Assembly (NCBI RefSeq): GCF_005887555.1
Contig: NZ_VCIA01000001.1
Coordinates: forward strand, 2,790,001-2,854,000
Length of the DNA: 64,000 nt
Direction: 5' to 3'
From: Lentibacillus cibarius
GTDB lineage: Bacteria > Bacillota > Bacilli > Bacillales > Amphibacillaceae
The notes under the pieces were generated by a model. It was not told where the DNA came from. It worked only from the letters and a program-made list of their open reading frames with translations, and did not search any database. Shown piece after piece: positions 36,616-46,814 of the stretch; the stretch's first letter is position 1; every line of letters begins with the position of its first letter. Made by a program: the position numbers and the translations under genes.

Positions 36616-37650
36616 GTGACAACGAACATTAATGACACAATTATTAAAGCCTATAAAGGTGAAAAAACAAATTATACACCTACCTGGTATATGCGTCAGG
36701 CAGGTCGGTCGCAAAAAGCGTACCGTGAGTTGAAGGAAAAATACACGTTGTTTGAAATTACGCACCAGCCGGAACTCTGTGCGTACGTAACCCGCTTACC
36801 TGTTGAGCATTACGGGGTGGATGCGGCGATTCTGTATAAGGATATTATGTCTCCGTTGCCGTCACTTGGTGTGGATGTCGAAATTAAAAAAGGTATCGGT
36901 CCGGTGATTGATAACCCGATTGCAAACTTCCAGGATGTCGAACGGCTCGGCATGATTAATCCTGAACGAGATGTGCCGTACGTGCTCGATACAATTCGGT
37001 TGCTGACCAAGGAGCAATTGAACGTACCACTTATTGGTTTCAGTGGTGCACCATTTACACTGGCCAGCTACATGATTGAAGGCGGTCCGTCCAAAAATTA
37101 CAGCAAAACAAAAGCATTGATGTACAGTCAGCCGGATGTCTGGTTTGCCCTTATGGATAAGCTGGCAGAAATGACGATTGCCTATGTGAAGGCACAAATT
37201 GATGCCGGTGCCAGCGCTATTCAAATTTTTGATTCGTGGGTTGGTGCATTGAGTGCTGCGGACTATCGTTACTACATTAAACCAATCATGAATCGTATTT
37301 TCTCAGCATTGCGTGCAAAACAGGTGCCGCTGATTGTATTTGGTGTCGGGGCACGGCACTTGCTGCTGGAGTGGAATGACCTTCCAGTAGATGTGATCGG
37401 TCTGGACTGGCGTACATCTATTACTGAAGCACGGAAGATGGGTGTAACGAAAGTACTGCAAGGAAATCTCGATCCGACCGTACTGCTTGCTGATTGGGAA
37501 ACGATTGAGGCAAAGACCAAGACAATTTTGGATGAAAGCATGCAGGACGGAAATCATGTATTTAACCTCGGCCACGGTGTCACTCCGGATATCAAGCCGG
37601 AAACACTGCAAAAGTTGACAAAGCTTATCCAAGCGTACTCAGCGCGATAA
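36616..37650 (+). CDS. hemE: Uroporphyrinogen decarboxylase
   Basis: 344 residues. N-terminal signature [10 protein letters not shown] (about 22-31), [31 protein letters not shown] and DSWVGALS with the catalytic Asp/Arg framework. It converts uroporphyrinogen III to coproporphyrinogen III. First gene of hemE-hemH-hemY. GTG start 36616 with AAAGGGTG upstream. Confidence 0.96.
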   Translation: MTTNINDTIIKAYKGEKTNYTPTWYMRQAGRSQKAYRELKEKYTLFEITHQPELCAYVTRLPVEHYGVDAAILYKDIMSPLPSLGVDVEIKKGIGPVIDNPIANFQDVERLGMINPERDVPYVLDTIRLLTKEQLNVPLIGFSGAPFTLASYMIEGGPSKNYSKTKALMYSQPDVWFALMDKLAEMTIAYVKAQIDAGASAIQIFDSWVGALSAADYRYYIKPIMNRIFSALRAKQVPLIVFGVGARHLLLEWNDLPVDVIGLDWRTSITEARKMGVTKVLQGNLDPTVLLADWETIEAKTKTILDESMQDGNHVFNLGHGVTPDIKPETLQKLTKLIQAYSAR

Positions 37651-37675
37651 ACAGAGATGAAAGAGGTGTTGCGAA

Positions 37676-38614
37676 ATGGGAAAGAAGAAATTAGGGCTCT
37701 TAGTCATGGCCTATGGGACGCCGTATAAGGAGGAGGATATTGAACCATATTATACGGATATTCGCCACGGAAGAAAGCCGTCGGAAGAGCAGCTGCAGGA
37801 TTTAAAAGACCGTTATAAAGCAATCGGTGGCATTTCACCATTAGCCAGAATTACCGAAGAACAAACGAAAGCGCTTGAAGCCAAGCTGAATGCCATGCAG
37901 GATGAAATTGAATTTAAGGCCTATATCGGGCTCAAGCACATCCATCCGTTTATTGAGGATGCCATACAGCAAATGGCACAAGACGGTATCGAGGAAGCGG
38001 TGTCGATTGTACTCGCTCCGCACTATTCCACGTTTAGTGTCAAATCGTATAACAAACGCGCCAATGACACCGCCGAAACACATGGGATCTCCATTGAGTC
38101 TGTTGAAAGCTGGTATGATGAGCCAGGCTTCATTAAGTACTGGGCCGACCAGATTAGCGGGATTTATGAAAATATGTCTGCAGAAGAACGGGAAAAAGCA
38201 GTTCTTGTCGTTTCCGCGCACAGCTTGCCGGAAAAGATTTTGCAAGACGGGGACCCATATCCAGAACAATTGAAGGAAACAGCTCGACTCATTTCCGAAC
38301 AGACCGGTATTCAAAACTATGCGATTGGCTGGCAAAGTGAAGGCAATACGCCTGATCCATGGCTCGGACCGGATGTGCAGGATTTGACCCGTGAACTATA
38401 CGAACAGAAAGGTTATGAATCATTTGTGTATGCACCGGTCGGTTTTATTTCCGATCATTTGGAAGTGTTGTATGACAATGATTACGAATGCAAAGTGGTT
38501 TGCGATGAGCTTGGTGTGAATTATCACCGCCCGGAAATGCCAAATACCCACCCGCAATTTATTGCAACCCTTGCCGATGTCGTAATGAAGAAAGTGAAGC
38601 GTGAAGTCCAATGA
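37676..38614 (+). CDS. hemH: Coproporphyrin ferrochelatase
   Basis: 312 residues of the Gram-positive monomeric, soluble ferrochelatase (CpfC): [28 protein letters not shown], the [10 protein letters not shown] region carrying the metal/porphyrin His, SAHSLPEKI and [13 protein letters not shown]. It inserts Fe2+ into coproporphyrin III in the coproporphyrin-dependent pathway. Stop overlaps the hemY start (ATGA). Confidence 0.95.
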   Translation: MGKKKLGLLVMAYGTPYKEEDIEPYYTDIRHGRKPSEEQLQDLKDRYKAIGGISPLARITEEQTKALEAKLNAMQDEIEFKAYIGLKHIHPFIEDAIQQMAQDGIEEAVSIVLAPHYSTFSVKSYNKRANDTAETHGISIESVESWYDEPGFIKYWADQISGIYENMSAEEREKAVLVVSAHSLPEKILQDGDPYPEQLKETARLISEQTGIQNYAIGWQSEGNTPDPWLGPDVQDLTRELYEQKGYESFVYAPVGFISDHLEVLYDNDYECKVVCDELGVNYHRPEMPNTHPQFIATLADVVMKKVKREVQ

Positions 38615-40026
38615 GCCAGAAGAAAAAGATACTTATAGCAGGCGGTGGTATCACAGGATTGACTGCTGCCTATTACTTGCAAAAAGAAATAACTGAAAAA
38701 GATTTGCCGTATGAAGTGAAGCTGGTTGAAGCGGGTAACCGGCTCGGCGGTAAAATTAAAACAACTAGGAAAAATGGATTTGTGATTGAACAAGGACCAG
38801 ATTCATTTTTATCGCGTAAGCAGCCTGCAGTAAAATTGACGGATGAACTTGGCCTTCGTGATCAGCTTGTACGAAATGGAACAGGACAGTCGTATATCCT
38901 CGTTAATGGTAAACTGCATAAGATGCCAAAGGGTTCGTTTATGGGGGTTCCTAGACAAGTCCGGCCGTTTTTATTCTCAGGATTGCTGTCTCCTGCCGGA
39001 AAATTGCGTGCTGGGATGGATTTCGTCCTGCCACGAGGAAAACAAGCTGACCAGTCATTAGGAGGCTTTTTCCGGCGCCGTTTTGGTAATGAATTAGTCG
39101 AAAATTTAGTTGAACCGCTTCTATCGGGTATTTACGCCGGTAATATTGATGAAATGAGCATTATGGCCACGTTCCCGAACTTCTACCAGCTCGAACAGGA
39201 ACATCGCAGTCTGATTAAAGGACTCCAGTCCACGATGGAAAAAAAGCCGAAACAGAAGAAAAAAGGCAAAACAACCGACAAAAAACAGGGGATGTTTTTC
39301 TCGTTTAAAGACGGCCTTGAAACACTGGTCGAACGGCTTGAGGAGTGTCTGGGTGATATTGTCGAGTGCAATGCCGGGGTTGATCACATCGAGAAAAAGG
39401 ATCATGGCTATCACGTACTACTGGATAACGGTGACGTGTATAAAGCCGATGCCGTTGTAATGACGACACCACATGCCACCTTGCCAAAAGTGTTCAGCCA
39501 ATTTGATCTGTTTGATGAATTCCAAGATATTCCATCTACATCGGTTGCGAATGTGGCGATGGCCTTTGACGCATCAGCGATTAAGCAGGATATTGATGGA
39601 ACCGGTTTTGTCGTCTCAAGAAACAGCGATTACCGGATTACAGCTTGTACCTGGACACATAAAAAATGGCCTAATGCTGCACCAGATGGAAAAGCCCTTG
39701 TCCGCTGTTATGTTGGCAGGCCTGATGACCAATCTGTGGTTGATTTCTCGGATGAAGAAATCACCGACATCGTGCTGAATGACTTAAATAAAACGATGAA
39801 TATTACGCAAAAGCCGGAATTCAGTGTTATCAGCCGCTGGAAACGAGCGATGCCACAATACACTGTCGGCCATAACGAACGGATTGCTAACGTTCGTGAA
39901 TCGATGCGCATGGAACTCCCTGGCGTATTTTTGGCAGGAAGTTCTTATGAAGGTGTCGGCATCCCGGACTGTATCGGTCAAGGGGAACAAGCAGTGGCAA
40001 ACGTTCTGGACTTTTTGCAGGATTGA
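38611..40026 (+). CDS. hemY: Coproporphyrinogen III oxidase (HemY/CgoX)
   Basis: 471 residues. FAD Rossmann motif [15 protein letters not shown] at about 9-23 and R-L-GGKI-T following; C-terminal FAD motif [16 protein letters not shown] Lys-rich insert ([17 protein letters not shown], about 210-228) is present in Bacillaceae forms. It oxidises coproporphyrinogen III to coproporphyrin III, feeding HemH. Last gene of the operon; yhgD/yhgE do not follow. Confidence 0.95.
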   Translation: MSQKKKILIAGGGITGLTAAYYLQKEITEKDLPYEVKLVEAGNRLGGKIKTTRKNGFVIEQGPDSFLSRKQPAVKLTDELGLRDQLVRNGTGQSYILVNGKLHKMPKGSFMGVPRQVRPFLFSGLLSPAGKLRAGMDFVLPRGKQADQSLGGFFRRRFGNELVENLVEPLLSGIYAGNIDEMSIMATFPNFYQLEQEHRSLIKGLQSTMEKKPKQKKKGKTTDKKQGMFFSFKDGLETLVERLEECLGDIVECNAGVDHIEKKDHGYHVLLDNGDVYKADAVVMTTPHATLPKVFSQFDLFDEFQDIPSTSVANVAMAFDASAIKQDIDGTGFVVSRNSDYRITACTWTHKKWPNAAPDGKALVRCYVGRPDDQSVVDFSDEEITDIVLNDLNKTMNITQKPEFSVISRWKRAMPQYTVGHNERIANVRESMRMELPGVFLAGSSYEGVGIPDCIGQGEQAVANVLDFLQD

Positions 40027-40081
40027 AACGAAGTAATGAACGTTCACTGCGATAGATGAATGATGGAAGACTTATAGAATG

Positions 40082-40125
40082 AAAAATCCGAACTGATTCG
40101 ATTTGAATCATCGTTCGGATTTTTC
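40082..40125 (+). terminator. hemEHY terminator
   Basis: AAAAATCCGAAC / GTTCGGATTTTT hairpin with inner GATTCGA / TTGAATC pairing. Confidence 0.9.
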
Positions 40126-40150
40126 TTTATAACGTCAGAAAGTACAAAAT

Positions 40151-40710
40151 ATGGATGCTCAAGTCCATTTCGGCCGGCTTCAAGCTCCGATTTGGTTTCG
40201 AGACGTGCTCTCAAGACCGTTTCGCCCGGTTCTAAGCTCCAATTTGGTTTCGAGACGCGCTCTCAAGACCTTTTCGACCAGTTTCAAGTCCCAATTTGGT
40301 TTCGAGACGTGCTCTCGAGACCATTTCGACCAGTTTCAAGCACCAATTTGGTTTCGAGACGTGCTCTCGGGACCTTTTCGCCCGGTTCTAAGCTCCAATT
40401 TGGTCTCGAGACGTGCTCTCAAGACCTTTTCGACCAGTTTCAAGGTTCAATTTGGTCTCGAGACGTGCTCTCAAGACTTTTTCGACCAGTTTCAAGGTTC
40501 AATTTGGTCTCGAAACGCGCTCTCGAGACCATTTCGACCAGTTTCAAGTCCCAATTTGGTTTCGAGACGTGCTCTCAAGACCGTTTCGCCCGGTTCTAAG
40601 CTCCAATTTGGTTTCGAGACGTGCTCTCGAGCCCGTTTCGTCCGGTTTCAAGCGCCAAATTGGTTTCGAGACGTGCTCTTGATTTCCTTTAAGCAGTTTT
40701 GAAGGCTACA
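40151..40710. repeat. 52-bp tandem array, about ten copies in exact register
   Basis: The unit begins TTTGGTTTCGAGACG at 40191, 40243, 40295, 40347, 40399, 40451, 40503, 40555, 40607 and (degenerate) 40659, with a partial copy before 40191. There are no indels. Copies 1 and 8 are identical. Each has an inverted repeat GGTYTCGAGA / TCTCRAGACC around CGTGC. It occupies the gap between hemY and an AT-rich cluster. 52 is not a multiple of three, so it is unlikely to be selected as coding. Confidence 0.95.
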
Positions 40711-40859
40711 CACTAATCTTCTGATATGGGGGATATGTTCGGGCGGGCATTGGCATCCCTTCTTATATATCGCTTTTTTTGTTTCTGAATAATGGCTCTG
40801 TCCCAACCATGATCTTTAGTAAGACACACCGTTTTAAAAGTTGCCAGTATTCCACCTCT

Positions 40860-40888
40860 TTGAGTATGATATGTCTAAGAAGTATAAT
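40860..40888 (+). promoter_or_regulatory. Sigma-A promoter of the 40964 gene
   Basis: TTGAGT and perfect TATAAT separated by 17 bp. Confidence 0.7.
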
Positions 40889-40963
40889 ATGGAAAATTTC
40901 GACTTCAGTAAACCGAGTCAACTAATAAGCTAGAACGCTTTAAACAATGGGGGGGTTGTAAGA

Positions 40964-41242
40964 ATGGCGATTGCCGTTGGTTATGCTGTTGCTTTGTTAG
41001 GTACAGTTATCGCTTATCTGCTCAGTGAAGGCAAGCCGAAAAAAACAAAATATAAAGTGTGGGGCATTGCTCTTATGTTACCGATATCACCAGCTTTGGC
41101 TTTTTCGATTGGATTAACTTATGCAGTGATTGTTAAAAACGGCTGGGCAGCATTAATGATGTGGTATATTTTTCCGTTAATTTTCATAATTGGTCTTATC
41201 ATGTTGTTGGTTGGAATCTTTAGTAAAGAAGAAGCGAAATAA
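40964..41242 (+). CDS. Three-helix membrane protein, unrecognised
   Basis: 92 residues with three hydrophobic helices (about 2-20, 31-55 and 64-85) and short charged loops (SEGKPKKTKYK, SKEEAK). ATG 40964 follows a G7 ribosome-binding site and a clear promoter. First member of an AT-rich block of small genes between the 52-bp array and pepF; no homologue recognised. Confidence 0.65.
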   Translation: MAIAVGYAVALLGTVIAYLLSEGKPKKTKYKVWGIALMLPISPALAFSIGLTYAVIVKNGWAALMMWYIFPLIFIIGLIMLLVGIFSKEEAK

Positions 41243-41328
41243 ATTGATGTGATAAGACGATCAGGCGCAAAAGACATGCGTTACTTCGGTAATATCTGAA
41301 TAGATTGGAGAATCAAGGGGGTGTTTAA

Positions 41329-41895
41329 ATGTTAAAAGTTGTACAGTTATCCATTTTAATACCCTTTATTTTTATGGTTGGGTGTAGCGGTCTTTCAAAA
41401 TACGATGATAATGAAGCAGCAGCGATTGTAAAAGGTCAAGAGATTACAGTAGGTGATTTACGTTTTTTATATCCTGATGATACTGCGTTAGATTATCTTG
41501 AATCGGCAATAGAAGTAGAATTGGTAAAACAAGAGGTAAAAGAAATGGACCTTGATATTTCTAGCAATTTAAGTGATGAAAAAAACCGTAATGAATTCAA
41601 AAAACTTCCTCCTAAAAATACAAAAAAAGACGAAGGTGGAAAGCAAATTCGTAAGTTTGCCAAAGCTCAAGCTAAAAAATTAGATATGACACCAGAAGAT
41701 TTCCAAAGAGAATATGCAAATAAAATTAATGAACGAAATGCTTATATCAATACCTATCTCGAGGAGAAATTAGGTGATGCAGAAGCAGATGTTAATGATG
41801 AAAATTGGATAGAGGAATTTGGAGAAGAATATCATAATTTATTAGAAAAACTGGTGGATGAGAATGAAGATGAAATTGAAATTTTAATTGATTAA
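41329..41895 (+). CDS. Lipoprotein with SurA/PrsA-like N-terminal lobe but no PPIase domain
   Basis: 188 residues. Signal peptide with lipobox MVGC (about residue 16-19), then the AAIVKGQEITVGDLRFLYP segment that resembles the first lobe of PrsA/SurA (the 'V-x-G-x-x-I-T-x-x-D' pattern). The rest is highly charged and helical. The parvulin domain of true PrsA proteins is missing. ATG 41329 follows AAGGGGGTG. Function unknown; a chaperone-like role is speculation. Confidence 0.65.
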   Translation: MLKVVQLSILIPFIFMVGCSGLSKYDDNEAAAIVKGQEITVGDLRFLYPDDTALDYLESAIEVELVKQEVKEMDLDISSNLSDEKNRNEFKKLPPKNTKKDEGGKQIRKFAKAQAKKLDMTPEDFQREYANKINERNAYINTYLEEKLGDAEADVNDENWIEEFGEEYHNLLEKLVDENEDEIEILID

Positions 41896-41950
41896 TAACT
41901 TCAAGAATCGAGCCACTATCGTAAATAAGGGTCAGAAGGAGTTGATACCC

Positions 41951-42148
41951 TTGGTCATTTTGGCAGACGCATTACGTACGATTTCTTACTTAACTCTTAT
42001 TATTAGTGCAGGTTTCTTTTTACGACATTTGGACAAAACTAAAAAGCAAAGAAAACTTCTAACCGCTGAATTTACAATGTACATAATCATACAGATTGCA
42101 CTTGCCCTCTTTGCAATCAGTTTATTGATTTCGATATTTGTTAATTGA
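41951..42148 (+). CDS. Small two-helix membrane protein
   Basis: About 65 residues from a TTG at 41951, which has AGAAGGAG nine bases upstream; a longer frame from TTG 41888 overlaps the lipoprotein gene's end. Two helices (LRTISYLTLIISAGFFL, YIIIQIALALFAISLLISIF) flank the basic loop DKTKKQRK. Not recognised. Confidence 0.5.
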   Translation: MVILADALRTISYLTLIISAGFFLRHLDKTKKQRKLLTAEFTMYIIIQIALALFAISLLISIFVN

Positions 42149-42252
42149 TTATAAGACTCATAAGTTACACGCAGAAGACCTTTGACCAGGTGAAACAAAA
42201 TATATATTATCCGTAGTAAAATTCAGTAGAACACAAAAAGGGGATTAATAAA

Positions 42253-42438
42253 ATGGAAGATCAACAATTTATCGATATTGAATTGAAGGAATCTGAATCC
42301 TTAGCCAATATGTTGGGTGAATTGCTTAATCAAAAAAGAGAAGAAACCGGGTCGTATAATATTTTTGTTCAAAATGTAATACCGGTGGGACAAAATCATT
42401 TTACTGTCATTCTGAATACTGTTGTGACAGGCTACTAA
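42253..42438 (+). CDS. Small soluble protein, unrecognised
   Basis: 61 residues, acidic N-terminus (DIELKESESLANMLGELLNQKREETG) then a beta-rich half (YNIFVQNVIPVGQNHFTVILNTVV). ATG follows AAAAAGGGGAT. Last gene of the AT-rich cluster. No family recognised. Confidence 0.55.
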   Translation: MEDQQFIDIELKESESLANMLGELLNQKREETGSYNIFVQNVIPVGQNHFTVILNTVVTGY

Positions 42439-42512
42439 TTGAAGTTAAGATTGTGATAAATACTTGTTCATTAATCAGGCGCGGTTCGAAAAAATTTAAA
42501 AGTAGACTCCCA

Positions 42513-42573
42513 GTTGATTGGAGTGAAAGACGGCGACTCCCGCGGAAAGCTTCCGACTGGAACGGAAATCAAC
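42513..42573. repeat. Truncated inverted-repeat element
   Basis: 61 bp running from GTTGATTGGAGTG to CTGGAACGGAAATCAAC, i.e. both ends of the element at 59596-59778 (in opposite orientation) with the middle deleted. End pairs GTTGATT / AATCAAC are perfect. Confidence 0.75.
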
Positions 42574-42646
42574 GGGGTGTACGTTATTCTATTATATCGA
42601 ACGGGTGCAGTTCTTGTCCCGAAACCTACAGGAACATACTGTATGC

Positions 42647-42675
42647 AAAAAGAGCTCCAGTCCCAGCTGGAGCTC
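42647..42675 (-). terminator. pepF terminator
   Basis: AGAGCTCCAG / CTGGAGCTCT stem, followed by TTTTT on the minus strand. Confidence 0.9.
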
Positions 42676-42682
42676 TATCCTT

Positions 42683-44497
42683 CTATTCATAGCTTTTTTC
42701 CAATTCATCAACGAGCTGTCCGACATAAGCAACAGCTTCTTTAATAGCGTCTGGCTTGGACATGTCGACGCCGGCTTTTTTAGCTAGGTCGAGCGGCTTT
42801 AACGTTCCGCCGGCTTTGAGAACTGAAAGCCAGCGATCCACGGCAGGCTGACCTTCTTCTCGGATTTGTTTAGCCATTGCGGTGGAAACGGTCAGCCCGG
42901 CTGAGTAGGTATACGGATAAAGGCCCATATAATAATGTGGTTGCCGCATCCATGTCAGTCCGGCGCCGTCATCGATGGTTACAGCGTCACCCCAGAAGTT
43001 TTCCAGTGCTGCCTTCTTCTGTTCGTTCAGAACGGCTGCTGTCAATGGTGTTCCTTCTTCAGCCAAGGCGTATACACGTCGCTGGAACTCACCCTCAAGC
43101 AAATGGGTTACAAAGTTATGGTAATACGTTCCAAGCAGCGAACTAATGACCCAGCGTTTCATCCGTTTATCATCCGTGTTTGCCAGTAAATGATCAGCAA
43201 GTAGCAATTCATTCATTGTTGACGGTGCTTCGATGAAATACGTGGATGGGCTGGTGTTGACAAGTGACTGATTTTTTCCGGCTAAATAAAAATGTCCTGC
43301 ATGCCCAAGTTCATGCGCCAAAACAAATGCACCCCGCATGGTATCTGTCCATGTGATTAGTATATATGGATGAACGTCATATGGAGGTGAGCAAAATGCA
43401 CCGGTTTGTTTTCCGACGTTGTCTGCCCGGTCAACCCAGCGGTTATGAATACCTTGCCGCATAATGTCGCTATACTCCGGCCCCATCACCTGAAGTGCTT
43501 CAAGGATGGTATTGGTTGCTTCTTCGTATGTTGTTGCCGGATTGAATGTCGGATCAAGTGGCGCTTTCAAATCGGCAAAACGCATCTCATCGAGGCCGAG
43601 CTTTTCCTGTTTTAGTTTGGCAAACCGGCGCATGTGCGGTGCAAGCTCGTTTTGAATGACATCAAGCTGATTATGGTACATGTCCTTAGTCACCTGTTGC
43701 GGGTGTAGCAGCATGTCGGTAACCGAATCATAGGAGCGCAAACGTGCCATCGTAACTTGTTTGGTTACTTCGGTTGCATAGGTTGCGGCATACGTGTTCT
43801 GGTACTGACGCAACGTTTTCGTGAAGGAGTCATATGCTTGTCGCCTTGCTTCTGTATCAGGAGACAATTCATAGCTGTCCTCATAAAGTGCAGCAGACAT
43901 CGGCAGTTCGTCACCATTACTGTCTTTGATAGCGTCAAATTGCATGTCTGATGATTTGCTCCGCTCGTAAATCATATATGGTGCGCTATGTACCTCGTCA
44001 AGGGCGGCAAGCGTTTCCTCGATTTCCGGAGCGAGTGTAAATGGTTTTTTCTCAAGGATATCTGCAAGCATTTTCCAGTAGGTTTCGAGTGCCGGTTCTA
44101 CGGATATAAAGTGCTCGATGGCTTCTCCCGTTAATTGCAGCAGCTCATTTTCAACAAAGGCCAATTTGGCGCCTATCGCGGCCATGGCTGATGCTACTTT
44201 GGCAGAATCGGCCTGATTTTCGGGGTCGGATCCGTCCGCACTGGATTTCAGGCTTGCATACGTCGATACGCGAATCAGCCGTTTTTGAAAGTTTTCGTAT
44301 GCTTGCAGTCCATTTAACAGGTTCTGGGCGTTTGCTGTCAGTCTGCCTTTATACTGTGTGACATCACTGACGTTTGCTTGGATAGCTTTCAATTCTTTTT
44401 CCCAGTCCTCTTTGGATGCAAATAAGTCAGTTAAATCCCATGTTTGTTCAGCAGGTACTTCCGAACGTGTTTTTCGCTTTGTGGTTGTTGCCACCAT
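42683..44497 (-). CDS. pepF: Oligoendopeptidase F
   Basis: 604 residues, M3B thermolysin-like zinc peptidase. Zinc motif HELGH in VLAHELGHAGHFYLAG plus the downstream Glu in FIEAPSTMNELLLADHL. Starts with the usual PepF N-terminal LTDLFASKEDWEKE. It degrades short peptides in the cytosol. Separate terminator, own ribosome-binding site (GGGAGG). Confidence 0.94.
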   Translation of the reverse strand: MVATTTKRKTRSEVPAEQTWDLTDLFASKEDWEKELKAIQANVSDVTQYKGRLTANAQNLLNGLQAYENFQKRLIRVSTYASLKSSADGSDPENQADSAKVASAMAAIGAKLAFVENELLQLTGEAIEHFISVEPALETYWKMLADILEKKPFTLAPEIEETLAALDEVHSAPYMIYERSKSSDMQFDAIKDSNGDELPMSAALYEDSYELSPDTEARRQAYDSFTKTLRQYQNTYAATYATEVTKQVTMARLRSYDSVTDMLLHPQQVTKDMYHNQLDVIQNELAPHMRRFAKLKQEKLGLDEMRFADLKAPLDPTFNPATTYEEATNTILEALQVMGPEYSDIMRQGIHNRWVDRADNVGKQTGAFCSPPYDVHPYILITWTDTMRGAFVLAHELGHAGHFYLAGKNQSLVNTSPSTYFIEAPSTMNELLLADHLLANTDDKRMKRWVISSLLGTYYHNFVTHLLEGEFQRRVYALAEEGTPLTAAVLNEQKKAALENFWGDAVTIDDGAGLTWMRQPHYYMGLYPYTYSAGLTVSTAMAKQIREEGQPAVDRWLSVLKAGGTLKPLDLAKKAGVDMSKPDAIKEAVAYVGQLVDELEKSYE

Positions 44498-44606
44498 GTT
44501 TTCTCCTCCCTGTTAACTATTTCGTTTCTCTAACCAATTATACATTATAAATAACCGAAATAATATATTTTTCCGATAATTTTTTGGTGAAGAACTCCAT
44601 TTGCAC

Positions 44607-44636
44607 AAAAAAATACAGCTGTATGAATAGCTGTAT
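44607..44636 (-). terminator. yhfH terminator
   Basis: ATACAGCT / AGCTGTAT with T7 on the minus strand. Confidence 0.85.
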
Positions 44637-44686
44637 CAATGGAAGGATAGTATGGTTTTAGCGTACACTAGAAATACGTCTCTATT

Positions 44687-44815
44687 TTACAAAGCTGGAT
44701 GGTCACAGTCGTCACACAAGTTGCCGTAGCAATCTGCCTTTTCATACATGATATCACCGCATTTGTGGCATCTCTTCTTTGGCAGGTTTCGGAAAAACTC
44801 AATAACGTTAATCAT
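44687..44815 (-). CDS. yhfH: YhfH-like mini zinc-ribbon protein
   Basis: 42 residues: INVIEFFRNLPKKRCHKCGDIMYEKADCYGN then CDDCDHPAL. Four Cys in two CxxC pairs (CHKC, CDDC) form a zinc ribbon; one further Cys lies between them. ATG 44815 follows AAAGGGGGATG. Next to yhfI, as in B. subtilis. Role unknown. Confidence 0.8.
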   Translation of the reverse strand: MINVIEFFRNLPKKRCHKCGDIMYEKADCYGNLCDDCDHPAL

Positions 44816-44926
44816 ATATGCATCCCCCTTTGATTTGTTAAACTTATTGTAATATAACAGTATGCTAAATGTCAATACTGTGTTACAACAAATTTTAAAA
44901 GAAAATTTAAAAGGGAGTGAATACTA

Positions 44927-45670
44927 TTGAAACTAACTATAATCGGCTTTTGGGGTGGTTATCCTGGCCCGGATGGCGCTACTTCGGCTTATTTACTCGA
45001 AAAAAATGGTTTCACACTGTTGATGGATGCCGGCAGTGGTTCATTGTCCAAATTGCAAAAAAGAAAACATGTGATGGATCTGGATGCAGTGATTTTGTCG
45101 CACTATCACAGTGATCATATTGCTGACATCGGTGTTTTACAGTACGCGCGACTGGTTCAATCATATCTTAATGGACCGGTTGATACGCTGCCGATATACG
45201 GCCATACAGAAGACAAGGCAGGTTTTAACCAATTAACCCATAAGTGTACAAAGGGTGTTGCGTATGATCCAAAGTCGGTATTGACGATCGGTCCTTTTTC
45301 CATCACGTTTCTGAAGACCAACCATCCGGTACCGTGCTTCGGGATGCGGATAACAGATGGAGATGCAACGATTGTTTATACCGCGGATACGGCATTTAAG
45401 GAAGAATGGGCGAATTTTGCCAAAGATGCTGATATTCTTATAACGGACTGCAATTTTTATGCGGATCAAGACGGTGCACAGGCAGGACACATGACAAGCG
45501 AAGAAGGCGCCACGATTGCAGCTGGAGCAAATGCCGGCGAACTATTGCTGAGTCATCTGCCGCAGTATAGGGACAATCAGGATTTAGTGACAGAAGCTAG
45601 TGCGCATTTCTCTGGGAACATTCATTTGGCACGGGAAGGTTTTGTTTGGGAAAAAGGCCATAATTTTTGA
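44927..45670 (+). CDS. yhfI: Metallo-beta-lactamase-fold hydrolase YhfI
   Basis: 247 residues, MBL fold of the RNase Z/phosphodiesterase-like branch: AGSGSLSKL, SHYHSDHIADI zinc motif (about 60-70), TADTAFKEEW and LLSHLPQY. TTG start with AAAGGGAGTG upstream. It is followed by lplJ with a 63-bp gap. Substrate unknown. Confidence 0.85.
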   Translation: MKLTIIGFWGGYPGPDGATSAYLLEKNGFTLLMDAGSGSLSKLQKRKHVMDLDAVILSHYHSDHIADIGVLQYARLVQSYLNGPVDTLPIYGHTEDKAGFNQLTHKCTKGVAYDPKSVLTIGPFSITFLKTNHPVPCFGMRITDGDATIVYTADTAFKEEWANFAKDADILITDCNFYADQDGAQAGHMTSEEGATIAAGANAGELLLSHLPQYRDNQDLVTEASAHFSGNIHLAREGFVWEKGHNF

Positions 45671-45733
45671 TTGGAATGGCCGATTCATTTAAACTTGTTG
45701 TTGTCGAATCATTTAAATAGAGGAGGTATAGCT

Positions 45734-46729
45734 ATGAAATTTATTGATAATCAGGGAATAACCGATCCAATGATTAACTTGGCGATTGAGGAGTATATTT
45801 TGCAAAATTTCGGTGAAAAGGATACATATTTACTGTTCTATATCAATAAACCGTCGATCATTGTTGGGCGGAATCAGAACAGTGTAGAAGAAATTAACAC
45901 AGATTATGTTGAGGAAAATGACATCAAGGTTGTCCGTCGCCTATCTGGTGGTGGTGCGGTTTACCATGATGAACAGAACCTCAACTTCAGTTTTATTACA
46001 AAAGATGACGGGGAAAGTTTCCAGGATTTTGCTAAATTTACGCAGCCAGTTGTTGATGCGTTGAATAAATTAGGTGTACCCGCAGAAATGAAAGGCCGGA
46101 ATGACCTTGCCGTTGAAGGGCGTAAAATCTCCGGGAATGCGATGTTTTCAACCAAGGGGCGCATGTTCAGCCACGGGACGCTAATGCTCGACTCGGAGAT
46201 TGAGCATGTTGTAGCAGCATTAAATGTTAATAAAGAAAAAATTGAATCAAAAGGAATTAAGTCGATTCGCAGTCGTGTTGCCAACATTTCCGAATATCTT
46301 GATGAAAAAATTTCAATGGAAGCGTTTAAAGAACTGATTCTTAAATATATTTTCGATGTGGAAGATGTGAAGGATGTGCCGCGCCATGAATTGACCGAAG
46401 CGGATTGGGATGAAATCTACAAAATCTCGGAAAACCGCTATCAGAAGTGGGAATGGAACTTTGGTAAATCCCCGAAATTCAACGTACAGGCATCACATAA
46501 ATTTGACGGGGGTCTTGTCGATGTGCGGCTCGACGTGAAAAACGGCATGATCGAAAACTGCACAATTTATGGGGACTTTTTCGGACTTGGTGACGTTAGT
46601 GAATTAGAAGACAAGCTGACCGGTATCCGTCATGAGCGCAAGGCAATTGACGAAGCGCTCGCCGATGTTGATGTTTCCTACTATCTTGGCAAAATTTCTA
46701 AAGAAGACTTCGTTGGCTTGCTTTATTAA
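45734..46729 (+). CDS. lplJ: Lipoate-protein ligase LplJ
   Basis: 331 residues. Catalytic core with INLAIEEYIL-like start, RRLSGGGAVYHDEQNLNFSFI (lipoyl/AMP loop), KGRNDLAVEGRKISGNA and a C-terminal LplA-C domain. It attaches free lipoate to E2 and GcvH proteins. ATG 45734 with AGGAGG; the upstream in-frame extension is not family-like. Confidence 0.93.
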   Translation: MKFIDNQGITDPMINLAIEEYILQNFGEKDTYLLFYINKPSIIVGRNQNSVEEINTDYVEENDIKVVRRLSGGGAVYHDEQNLNFSFITKDDGESFQDFAKFTQPVVDALNKLGVPAEMKGRNDLAVEGRKISGNAMFSTKGRMFSHGTLMLDSEIEHVVAALNVNKEKIESKGIKSIRSRVANISEYLDEKISMEAFKELILKYIFDVEDVKDVPRHELTEADWDEIYKISENRYQKWEWNFGKSPKFNVQASHKFDGGLVDVRLDVKNGMIENCTIYGDFFGLGDVSELEDKLTGIRHERKAIDEALADVDVSYYLGKISKEDFVGLLY

Positions 46730-46814
46730 TTTTAGAAGAAAAAGGTTGGGCAAAAGGAAATAAATCAACTGGATTTTTGCGGGGGTGCGGCTGATGAGCA
46801 AAACACAGTTGTAT

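Noticed and set aside
40151..40702. Long plus-strand reading frame (183 codons) through the 52-bp array, and the array as a possible CRISPR
   Set aside because: The frame is a by-product of a repeat unit with few stop codons; 52 bp is not a multiple of three, other frames are nearly as open, and no ribosome-binding site precedes it. As CRISPR it fails because the whole unit is conserved, with no unique spacers and no cas genes.
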